From assembly GCA_031292625.1 (NCBI GenBank), contig JARLGU010000062.1:100354-164353 (forward strand): a stretch of 64,000 bases of DNA, given 5' to 3'. Positions 48,301 to 53,552 of this stretch are shown here, piece after piece. The position numbers were made by a program, and so were the translations under genes. The number at the start of each line of letters is the position of its first letter. Position 1 is the stretch's first letter. Source of the stretch: Capsulimonadaceae bacterium (GTDB lineage Bacteria; Armatimonadota; Armatimonadia; Armatimonadales; Capsulimonadaceae). The notes under the pieces were generated by a model. The model made no database searches. It was not told the origin of the DNA and worked only from the letters and a program-made list of their open reading frames with translations.

Positions 48301-49741
48301 GGTTTCCTATAACGTCTACGCAGGCACGACAAGCGGCGCTGAAGCAGCGACGCCGGTTGCCAGTGTCGCCGCACCGTCGGTAGGCTACACTCAGATGGCA
48401 TTGACCAATGGGCAGGCTTACTATTACCAGGTTACGGCGGTGAATGGGGGAGGGGAGAGCGCCAAGAGCAGCGAGGCGACCGCGACTCCGGAGCCGCCGA
48501 GCGCGACCGCTCCAACGTTCTCGCCCGTTGCCGGGACATACACGTCTCCGCAGACGGTGACGATAACGGACTCGCTTACCGGGGCAGCAATCTACTACAC
48601 CACGGACGGAACGACGCCTACGACGTCATCCACGTTGTATAAGACGCCAATCGCGGTGAGTACGACTACGACGATCAATGCGATTGCCATCGTCTCCGGA
48701 TTTGCGAACTCGTCCGTATCGACGGCGACGTTCACAATCCAGGTGCCTGTTCCAGCGATATCGCCGGACGGCGGCTCGTATGTCTCGAAGGTAAAGGTCT
48801 CCTTAACCGACTCGTTGGCGTCTGCAACTCTGCTGTACACAATTGACGGCAGTAATCCGGCGACGAGTTCGACGGCGAGTACATACTCGGGAGCGTTTTA
48901 CCTGACCTCCAGCGCAACCGTGAATGCCGTCGCAAAGTCGGGGGCTGCGACAAGCGCCGTGGCTTCGGCTGCGTTTACAATTCAGCCTCAAGTTCCAGCG
49001 CCGTCAATCTCGCCGGCGTGGGGGACATACTACGGACCGGTAAGCGTGACCATCACGGACTCGCTCAGTTCGGCGAAAATCCTGTACACGACCGACGACA
49101 GCGACCCGGCAACGAGCGCTACGGCAGTGGTCTACTCGGGAGCGTTTACCGTCTCCAGCCGGTGCACCGTTACGGCCGTGGCGATCGCGTCGGGCTATGC
49201 AAATAGCGCGGCGACAGAGGCCAGTTACACGCTCGTGCCGCCATCGTATACGGCCGGTCTCAGTTTCTTCTCGTGTCCGTATGATTATCCTGGAATTGCA
49301 CTGGATACGTTATTCGGATACACGGGAGTGAAACTGGCGACGTGGTCACCCGGTGACGACGCTTGGTACGTGACCCCCAACGGAGCCGCGAACGCGATCC
49401 GGCTGGGCCAAGGCTACTGGGCCAGGTTCCCTGAGGATGTAACACTGACAAGCTTCGGCACTTCCGCGGATATAACCAAAACGTTCGCAATCAGCCTGAC
49501 GGCTGGCTGGAACATGATTGGCGATCCGTTCGCAACATCGGTGGCGCTCTCCTCTACGACGTACGGTTCAAGCTCATTGAGCTTCGCATCCGCGTCTTCC
49601 GGGTCGAATCCGCTGATCTGGTCGACGGTGTACAGCTACTCGGCATCGGCAGACAATTACGTCGCGGCAACCAGCCTCGCTCCATTGCTTGGCTACTGGA
49701 TCTACGCATATCAAAGCACGACGATGTACGTGCCGTACTAG
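36335..49741 (+). CDS. Giant secreted multidomain FN3-repeat protein (4468 aa) with CHB_HEX_C-type repeats and a C-terminal conserved domain
   Basis: Signal peptide MYRNILFAIIIAFSLLGFSGVGRAQA; ~45 FN3-type units (SWTA..GA.SYNVYRGTTSGGE...YTDTGLTDGTTYYYKVTAVN..GES..SNEA); C-terminal Y.TPQTVTITDS...IYYTTDGTTPT repeats. Confidence 0.92.
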   Translation: MYRNILFAIIIAFSLLGFSGVGRAQALPAITSISAVVADATTSSITLSWSAPSGATTGVTYNIYRGTKSTVYAGTPVGTASYPATTFIDSGLTPGTQYFYVVTSVITVSGTKYESLYSTPEVSEYTLCSSTTLNVPTVPISSWEEVDLSWTAVTGAASYNVYREATYLGEALPQWTCIKVGCLTTKFVDDGINDTTAPDPGAGGSGAGEVPESYSYYVTVNNQQGTAHTAGTEGTATLGLESNTVTATANGPVDLTAVVGGNNQAALTWTDTDNALSYNIYRATSSGNEVLVKSGITAKSYTDTGLASGTWYYYRVTGNYSTWIPTYESGKSNEAYSETIPIVPANLTAVGSNAQILLSWTICPNAIGYNLYRSSTSSGGPWSKVTEVSSALSSCADSSLTPGQTYWYYLTSLSFGGESAPSNVASATVAGPTNLIATPGNAQVLLNWSAATGASTYYIYRTLANGAAGSENSTYIATATSTSYTDQSVTNGDTYYYEVSAETPLGAGAVSNEASATPAVRPAVPTDLVATPGIQQVALSWNAPVGATGSVTYTVYRGTASGGESLLAANITSTTYSDTGLSNNQIYYYYVTVTINGSESLPSNEVYATTPPAAPTGLTAQAQTGPNVLLNWNASAGATSYNILRSTASGSEQVLTSTTPATVTATTYTDTTVSGGTTYYYEVQAVNSVDASVPSASSAEASATTVPSAPTLNAPVGGNQQIILSWSPSVGATGYNVYCGTSPGSETKVGQVSSSVTTFTNAGLSNGTTYYYEVTAYDAGGESVKSNETSAITIPAAPINLSATGGATSISLTWTASTGASSYNIYRGTSSGGEVKISTTPATVTSTTYSDTSVTSGDTYFYEVTAVNNTPAESSRSNEVSVSATTTPSAPSGLSATVPSGGLAQVVLAWSAPSTGTVATYNIYRSATSTPYTWTQVTAVPSTSTGYTDSSVSLAKVYYYEITAVNGSGVESSASNVASATTPLAAPTGLTATGGTQQVVLAWTAVSGATSYDVYRSLTSGGEAQVQTGVTTTSYTDSSLTPGTTYYYEVTAVYSGVESARSTEKNTTTIPAAPSLNTPVPGIGQVGLSWTPPSSGPAPSSYNIYRSTTPGAEVDVKSGVTSTSYADTTVSAGTTYYYEVTAVNAGVESPKSAPEQSATTYPAAPSGLVATGGQAKVSLTWTASTGASSYNIFRGTSLGGEAQITTSPVTVTTTSYTDLAVSTGTVYYYYVTAVGASGQSSGSNEQSATTAPAAPTLAAPAAGNGQVVLSWSEATGQTVTSFNIYRGLSAGGESTTPIASTSGTSTTYTDTSVTNGATYYYYMTAVNSGGESPDSTEQGPENPVSAISAPTLALGTPAIPLGGAASISLSWTAGGTGTAATYNVYQSLTGIAGSWSVVASVLSSATSYTVTGLSADTLYHYYVTAVTSGGSESSASNTVSDTTPTTAPAITTITGGSSQVSLTWTRPTGATSFNLYRSSTGAGGEGSTPYQSSLTALTFTDTSVSSGSKYYYYMTAVNVGGGESAASAEKNATTIAAAPTLSAPVAGNGQVALSWTETTGQIVSSYNIYRGTASGGESSTPLASVTSTSTTYTDTTVANGTQYWYFVTAVNAGGESGHGSDQAATPSAPTTPTALNATGGNQQVLLTWTAPAGSPASYNIYRSLTSGGEGTTAYKTGVSSTSYTDSGLTNNTQYFYEVTAVYSGAGESAKSTEAAAWTLCAAPTLLAATAGNGQIGLSWTAPTGGASSYDVFRGTSSGAETSLTTVTSTNCTDSSGLANGTTYYYYVTAVNGAGVQGPRSNEPHATPSAAIPANLTATAGNATVTLAWTAVSGATAYNIYRSATSGGEGTTATYSPAGTATTYADSAVTNGTANYEVTAITSGGESAKSNEANATPLSPGPTSLVATPGNQQVSLTWTAPTGATGSTTYSVYRGTSSGGEALTPVATSLAGTTYVNSGLTNGTTYYYEVTAVTSSVESAKSNEASAAPVPPAPTAPTNLSATGGYQQVALTWTAGSGASSYSVYRGTVAGGEAATPIASGVASTSFTDNAATDASSTPANNLTYYYTVIAVNSVGVASSSSNEAHAMTLPGPPTGLNAVGSNQVISLTWTAPSGGVSGYSVFRGTASGGESFLTSVPSTVTNCFDTGVSPGTTYYYYVTSLNSAGGSSTASTEAHATASPAAPVLASATAVNKQVTLVWAASTGATSYNVYRGTTASGESATPVATGIAALTYVDTSLTDGTTYFYEVTAVDAGGESLKSNELSATPTPGAPTNLIATAGNQQVLLTWTAGAGAATYNIYRGSTSGGEGTTPYKTGVATASYTDTGLTDGTTYYYTVTAVNVDESAASNEAHAAPAPNAPAGLSATGGSLQVSLSWTASAGAVTYNVYRGTTSGGESATAIQTGLTSPSYLDTGLTAATQYFYKVTAVNVDESAKSAEANTWTFAPVPTGLLASAGNKQVSLTWNPSGGATSYNIYRGTTSGGEGSTAYKTGVTTASYADTSVNDGTKYFYTVTAVDAGGESAQCSEASATPVPDKPTNLISTPGNQQVVLAWTAGAGAVTYNIYRGSTSGGEGTTPYKTGVAAVTYTDSGLTDGTTYYYTVTAVNVDESAASNETSAEPLPNAPTGLTATAGEAHVSLSWTASAGAVTYNVYRGTSAAGEAATPVQTGVTGTTYNDPGLTDGQTYYYKVTAVNTDESSKSNEASATPLPDGPTGLIATGGVQSVLLNWTASVGATSYKVYRGASSGGEGSTAVATVTSPTYTDPSLSDGTTYYYKVTAVNGLETAKSNEANAITMAAVPTILTAAASNQQVSLTWTTSTGATSYNVYRGTTSGGESATPVATGQTTGAFTDSGLTDGTTYYYEVTALDNAGESAKSQEAPAKPAPSTPTGLTATGGAQSVSLSWTAPAGASTYNVYRGTTLGGESSTPVATGVPGTTYVDSGLADATKYFYKVTAVNGAESGQSGESSATTYAAVPSILTATGGAQSVSLTWTASTGATSYNVYRGTTLGGESATPVATGLTSPSYLDTSLSDSTKYYYEVSALDAGGESGKSAEAHATTFAPAPTGLTATPGNQQIVLNWNASSGATSYNVYRGTTLGGEGATAVATVTSPTYTDPGLTDGTTYFYKVTAVLAGGESAKSNEATAAPLPDAPAGLSATAGNQQVSLTWTASAGAVTYNVYRGTTAGGEGATPYKTGVATASYTDTGLTDGTPYYYKVTAVNVDESGASNETSATPLPDAPSGLTATSGSLKISLSWTASAGALTYNVYRGTAAGAESATPIATGVTSTSYTDTGLSSLTTYYYKVSAVNVAVSAKSNEAHAKTVAAVPTGLSAVPAHEQISLTWTAVTGATSYNVYRGTSAGGEAATPVATGLTTATYTDTSLADGIPYYYKVTAVDGDGESAMSSEATATTFASVPTGLTATPGNQQITLAWTASTGAVSYKVYRGTTAGGEAATPVAVGLKTCAYVDTGLTNGTTYYYTVTAVDAGGESGASNEAHAAPVANVPSGLTATAGNLKITLSWTASAGAATYNVYRGTTSGGESATAIATGVSSTSYVDTGLTAATQYFYTVTAVNVDESAPSNEANATTFAAAPTGLTAVAGSQQVSLTWTASSGAASYKVYRGTSVNGEAATAVASGVTATSYTDTSLTDGTTYYYKVSAVGVGGEGPVSSEASATPLPDAPTGLTATAGNLQVSLSWTVSVGALTYNVYRGTSANGESSIPVATGLTAAAKATTVSYNDTGLSDGTTYYYKVTAVSGVESAKSNEASAKPLPVTPVSLTATAGDQQVVLSWSASTGAVTYKVYRGTTSGGEASTAVASGVTSTGWTDTTVTNTKTYYYYVTAINGAGESPASNEASATPFGATNLTATAAPSQVTLSWTSAGSQATGYNLYRGTAAGGEASTPLATLTSSTTSYVDNSANSGASAPVNGTTYYYYVTATTASGQSAKSNEASATPEPAIPSAPTGLTATAGYQQVLLSWTAAAGAVSYNVYAGTTSGAEAATPVASVAAPSVGYTQMALTNGQAYYYQVTAVNGGGESAKSSEATATPEPPSATAPTFSPVAGTYTSPQTVTITDSLTGAAIYYTTDGTTPTTSSTLYKTPIAVSTTTTINAIAIVSGFANSSVSTATFTIQVPVPAISPDGGSYVSKVKVSLTDSLASATLLYTIDGSNPATSSTASTYSGAFYLTSSATVNAVAKSGAATSAVASAAFTIQPQVPAPSISPAWGTYYGPVSVTITDSLSSAKILYTTDDSDPATSATAVVYSGAFTVSSRCTVTAVAIASGYANSAATEASYTLVPPSYTAGLSFFSCPYDYPGIALDTLFGYTGVKLATWSPGDDAWYVTPNGAANAIRLGQGYWARFPEDVTLTSFGTSADITKTFAISLTAGWNMIGDPFATSVALSSTTYGSSSLSFASASSGSNPLIWSTVYSYSASADNYVAATSLAPLLGYWIYAYQSTTMYVPY
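48520..49235 (+). other. Three tandem chitobiase/beta-hexosaminidase C-terminal-like (CHB_HEX_C) domains
   Basis: AGTYTSPQTVTITDSLTGAAIYYTTDGTTPTTSS; GGSYVSKVKVSLTDSLASATLLYTIDGSNPATSS; WGTYYGPVSVTITDSLSSAKILYTTDDSDPATSA. Confidence 0.7.
49244..49741 (+). other. Conserved C-terminal domain (CTD) shared with the S53 peptidase protein
   Basis: SYTAGLSFFSCPYDYPGIALDTLFGYTGVKLATWSPGD...GQGYWARFPEDVT...AGWNMIGDPFATS...GYWIYAYQSTTMYVPY. Confidence 0.9.
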
Positions 49742-49751
49742 CAACCAGGCG

Positions 49752-49781
49752 CTTCGGGCGAGACCATTGTTTTGCCCGAAG
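49752..49781. terminator. Hairpin CTTCGGGC / GCCCGAAG after the giant gene
   Basis: Perfect 8-bp arms with a long (14-nt) loop. Confidence 0.35.
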
Positions 49782-49871
49782 TGCTCGATTATCGGACTGG
49801 GGCAATATGGAATGATGCCCCTAGACATAACTTCGTTCACGGGATAAACCGGGGCATGATCTCCGTTCTAA

Positions 49872-50333
49872 GTGCAAGGTATGACGGGCGTTAATATTAT
49901 GGAAACAACGAGACTATTTATTCGCTTGACGGCTTTGCTTGCAGCAATTGCGGCAATGTTGATTGCTGCCGGTTGCGGCGGCGGCGGTGGAGGAGGCGGC
50001 TCGACATCATCGTCGAGCACCTACACGGTTACAGGCACGGTCACGAATATGACCACGGGCTATACCTATACGGTAAGCTATATCGGCACCTCCACGGTGA
50101 GCACAACCGCGGATCCGACCACCGGCAAGTTTGCGTTAACGATCCCGGCTGCCGCTGTACCGGCGACGACTTCCGGAGTCGTCCAGGTTAAGGATCAGAC
50201 CGGCACGACTGTTTCTACCGTAACCGTGTCGGCCGCGACCGTGACGGCTGCGACGACTGTAAGCTTGGGCACGATTTCGGCCACAACCACCGTGTCAGCG
50301 CCGCCCGCGCCGCCTTCGCCTCCGTCACTGTAG
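49872..50333 (+). CDS. Small lipoprotein with Gly linker, beta-sandwich-like domain and Pro-rich tail
   Basis: Lipobox MLIAAGC followed by GGGGGGGG; YTVTGTVTNMTTGYTYTVSY...LGTISATTTVSAPPAPPSPPSL; start may be 49872, 49881 or 49899. Confidence 0.8.
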   Translation: MQGMTGVNIMETTRLFIRLTALLAAIAAMLIAAGCGGGGGGGGSTSSSSTYTVTGTVTNMTTGYTYTVSYIGTSTVSTTADPTTGKFALTIPAAAVPATTSGVVQVKDQTGTTVSTVTVSAATVTAATTVSLGTISATTTVSAPPAPPSPPSL

Positions 50334-50381
50334 GAAGGCGCGCCAGACGGCGCAACATGCGGGTCGTCGCAACTACTGTGA

Positions 50382-50424
50382 GCGGCGAGAGCGCACTTCA
50401 GATCGGCTGGTGCGCTCTCGCCGC
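50382..50424. terminator. Hairpin GCGGCGAGAGCGCA / TGCGCTCTCGCCGC
   Basis: Perfect 14-bp arms, 15-nt loop, no U tract. Confidence 0.55.
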
Positions 50425-50595
50425 AATAATCCGTATGGGCGACCGATCCTCCCCATCATCTTGAGCATCGTTCGATGCTATTTCCAGTACCCGGCCGTCG
50501 ATCCTTTTTGTCCATCGCCGCCTGCTTGCGAAGCGCATCGTCGTGGTCGAAATGATGCGGGATTGGCGTTGCAGCAAGGTCGTCCGCGGATGCAA

Positions 50596-51037
50596 GAGGG
50601 TGTGTAATAAACTGGCGTATTGTGAGAAGGATTCAGGACGGCTCGTGCCGCCGGGGCAATTTTTTGCCCGCGCCTCGTTCACGGCGGTGATTTACGGTGC
50701 TTCGTCAACACGCGTACGGCCTTTTGCCGCCATCGTCCGCCGGTCACGGACCGGTCTCGCCCGCGCCTCGTTCACGGCGGTGATTTGCGATGCCTCGTCA
50801 ACACGCGTACAGCCTTTTGCCGCCATCGTCCGCCGGTCACGGACCGGTCTCGCCCGCGCCTCGTTCACGGCGGAGAGTTCCGATGCCTCGTCAACACGCG
50901 TACGGCCTTTTGCCGCCCGGGTCCGATTGCAGCGCACATCGTGAAGCAGTGAAAGCGCTTTGACGACCCTTTTTCAAAAACGGCCACGGCGGCCGGGGAG
51001 CCGTCTTACAAGACCTTTCGATTCTTTATGCACGCTC
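50596..51037 (+). mobile_element. MITE-like element related to 14937-15180, carrying three 93-bp units
   Basis: Left end GAGGGTGTGTAATAAACTGGC, right end (rev. comp.) GAGCGTGCATAAAG; shared 'ggattcaggacggctcgtgccgccggggcaatttttTgcccgcgcc' with 63830 onwards. Confidence 0.5.
50671..50940 (+). repeat. 93-bp tandem repeat, ~2.9 units
   Basis: cgcctcgttcacggcgg begins at 50671, 50764, 50857 (period exactly 93); each unit contains the CCGGTC-acg-GACCGG dyad. Confidence 0.9.
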
Positions 51038-51401
51038 TAAGATCCCCGTCTCTTTCATCCTCGCCGCGTGTTGTCAGCCTGCCTTGCGTGCTTCAGAGCG
51101 ACCGGAGTCCGCCGGAATACGCACGTTTTCTTGTGCCGACGCACGATGTAATTCAGATTCCTTACAAACGTGGATTTATCCACATTGTGGCGTATTAGGC
51201 GATGAATGAAGGAGATCGGCGTAAGCACGAGGAATACATCGATTGTGCTGCCAAGGAAGGTCGCGCTTTTCGGATTTTGTGCCTATAATGAGGTCGCCTT
51301 CCTGTGCAAAGGCTTTTTGGCAAGCAGAGGGAGGGACTCTAGCAAGTCTTATTTGGCACTCTATACCCATCAACGTAAAACGTCGACTCCGGAGGCCGGT
51401 A

Positions 51402-52379
51402 TTGAGAGTTGTCATCCGTAATCTGAACGATTGCCCGTACGCTGGCGGCAGGCGCGCTGTTTGCTCCTTTCCACATGCGCATCATCCTGGATTCCGCAGC
51501 TTGGCCTTTACGCTGATTGAGCTGCTCATCGTGATGACGATTATAAGTCTACTGGCAGCCATTCTATTTCCTGTGATGGCCACGGCACGGGAGCATGCCA
51601 GGCAGTCAGTGTGCATTTCTAACCTCAACCAAATCACGCGCTCTGTCGCAATGTATGAGCAAGACTACGATGACCGTTGTCCCATGTACTTTACGGGCCT
51701 AACGGTGACGCCGGGGAGCAGGGTTCCTGGCTATGGCGGCGCCCCCAATCCTCCGAATCAATACTGGCCCGAGTTGATTGCTCCGTATGTCCAGCGGCAG
51801 TCGGGACACGACTTGAATACCGCCTCGGCGATTTTTATTTGCCCATCTGCTCCCTATAGTCCCGCCGCAGTGACGTCGCATGCAATTTCCAACGATCCGT
51901 CGTATGGTCTGACCGACAATTGGGCGGAATGGTATTGTCCGGACGACTGCAACAATGGAACGGGGCAAGCTCACTCCTTGACCGAGGCCATTTCACCGGG
52001 GCAGACGATCATGTTTACCGAAACTCTCACCGATGGCGACGTCGACTATCCGGGAATTGCGCTGGCCTTGACGCCGATTGACGGGGCTAATACCGGATAT
52101 TGGTATTCCGATTGCGACGCACAGAAAATTCCATCGTTCAGCGTTCAACGAATGTTTGTCGACATATCATGGCGTCACCAAGCTCGCAAGGTGAATTGGT
52201 GCGATACGCCGCCGTCAGGGGCGCTTGTCAACGTTGCGTACGCAGATGGGCATGCTGCCTCTCGCACGCTGGCTCAGTTGTCCGACTTTCGGCAATGGTC
52301 GATCAAACAGGGCAAAGGCGATGTCGGATGTCATTACAATACCGGCGGCGACGGTAGTTGGGGATGCTGGTATCCTTAG
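51402..52379 (+). CDS. Prepilin-type N-terminal cleavage/methylation (pseudopilin, DUF1559-like) protein
   Basis: FTLIELLIVMTIISLLAAILFPVMATAREHARQSVCISNLNQI; VNVAYADGHAASRTL; proposed TTG start preceded by GGAGG-N6. Confidence 0.85.
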   Translation: MRVVIRNLNDCPYAGGRRAVCSFPHAHHPGFRSLAFTLIELLIVMTIISLLAAILFPVMATAREHARQSVCISNLNQITRSVAMYEQDYDDRCPMYFTGLTVTPGSRVPGYGGAPNPPNQYWPELIAPYVQRQSGHDLNTASAIFICPSAPYSPAAVTSHAISNDPSYGLTDNWAEWYCPDDCNNGTGQAHSLTEAISPGQTIMFTETLTDGDVDYPGIALALTPIDGANTGYWYSDCDAQKIPSFSVQRMFVDISWRHQARKVNWCDTPPSGALVNVAYADGHAASRTLAQLSDFRQWSIKQGKGDVGCHYNTGGDGSWGCWYP

Positions 52380-52394
52380 GATTGAGCGAGGGCC

Positions 52395-53432
52395 ATGGTT
52401 TACTCACTTGCCGAACAAGGAGACGTTTTCAATCAAAAGGTTGTAAATGCCGACACCGTCATAGAGGTCGACAGGATCCTACGTTCGTTGGCCGAACACG
52501 AATTTGATGAAATAGGGCGTCTGCTTCAAAACACTGCCGAGATTTTCATGCCTGTCGATTCGTGCTATCTTTGTATGTGGGACGAAGACAGCAAGATGTT
52601 GCGGTTTACATATAACTATGACGTGGAAGCGACCTGGGGCGTTGATTTTCCATGCGTGGCGCCCCTTGGAAACGGGCCTTCGTCATATGTTGTGAGAAAC
52701 AAAACCAGCTATGTGCTCAATTCGCCCGATCGAAGCGTGCAGGATGCGGGAATGACGTTCGGTGATACCTGTCGCACTTCGGCCTCGGCTCTTCATGTGC
52801 CGGTTGCGGCGGACACCGGCCTGGACAATCTGTTGATTCTTGGCGTCTTTTCCGTCCAATCGTATACGGCGAACGCCTACGATTCGCAAGATCTTCGTTT
52901 TGTAGAGTGGTTGGGGCGCTCGGCCGGACAGGCTATGCTAAGCAAACGCCGCTCTGCAGTACACGAGGCCACGACGGCCGAAATCAAGCAACTAAAGGAC
53001 GAACTCAGCGTCCGCGAAATCAGTTTGGTCAATTCGTTCATTACTCTCTTCCGCGAGATCGATGTCGCAATCAATGCTCTTATCGAGAGCCCGCCGGCGA
53101 CCTGCCATATGGTTAAGGAAAGCCTTACGGCCCTGGCGAAGATAAGCCAGAGGGTACAGGCAAAAGCGACCTGCCTGCGATTTTCGACGCCAGGGATTCG
53201 TCAAGCTGAGTACGACTTCGAGGCGCGGCTTACCGAGCGTGAAAGAGAGTTGCTTCCATATTTCGCCAGTGGCATGACCTATAAAGAGATCGGATCTCAC
53301 CTCAACATCTCCGTGAATACCGTTAAGTTCCACCTGGGAAACATCCTCACCCATCTGGGCATTCAAAGCCGCTCCCAAATCCCAATGCGACTTTCGGAAG
53401 CGCAGTCGCGAATGCTTAAATTGCCCAAATAG
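52395..53432 (+). CDS. GAF-like sensor + LuxR-type HTH regulator
   Basis: C-terminal LTERERELLPYFASGMTYKEIGSHLNISVNTVKFHLGNILTHLGIQSRSQIP. Confidence 0.85.
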   Translation: MVYSLAEQGDVFNQKVVNADTVIEVDRILRSLAEHEFDEIGRLLQNTAEIFMPVDSCYLCMWDEDSKMLRFTYNYDVEATWGVDFPCVAPLGNGPSSYVVRNKTSYVLNSPDRSVQDAGMTFGDTCRTSASALHVPVAADTGLDNLLILGVFSVQSYTANAYDSQDLRFVEWLGRSAGQAMLSKRRSAVHEATTAEIKQLKDELSVREISLVNSFITLFREIDVAINALIESPPATCHMVKESLTALAKISQRVQAKATCLRFSTPGIRQAEYDFEARLTERERELLPYFASGMTYKEIGSHLNISVNTVKFHLGNILTHLGIQSRSQIPMRLSEAQSRMLKLPK

Positions 53433-53494
53433 AGACGTAAAGACTGTTGTTGCGGCCCGGCAAATTAGTCTGAGGCACGCTTGTGAGGTCCTCG

Positions 53495-53531
53495 CAAGGG
53501 GGAGGCATTCGATGGCAATGCCTCCCCCTTG
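53495..53531. terminator. Bidirectional terminator hairpin CAAGGGGGAGGCATT / AATGCCTCCCCCTTG
   Basis: Perfect 15-bp arms, 7-nt loop, between convergent genes. Confidence 0.75.
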
Positions 53532-53552
53532 TAGGCGATAGCGTGAAACCGC

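Noticed and set aside
49244-49741. Calling the CTD a T9SS sorting domain
   Set aside because: GWNMIGDPF only superficially resembles Bacteroidota C-terminal patterns; no por/gld genes are visible in the window.
50671-50940. CRISPR array
   Set aside because: Contiguous 93-bp units with no unique spacers; it is a tandem repeat.
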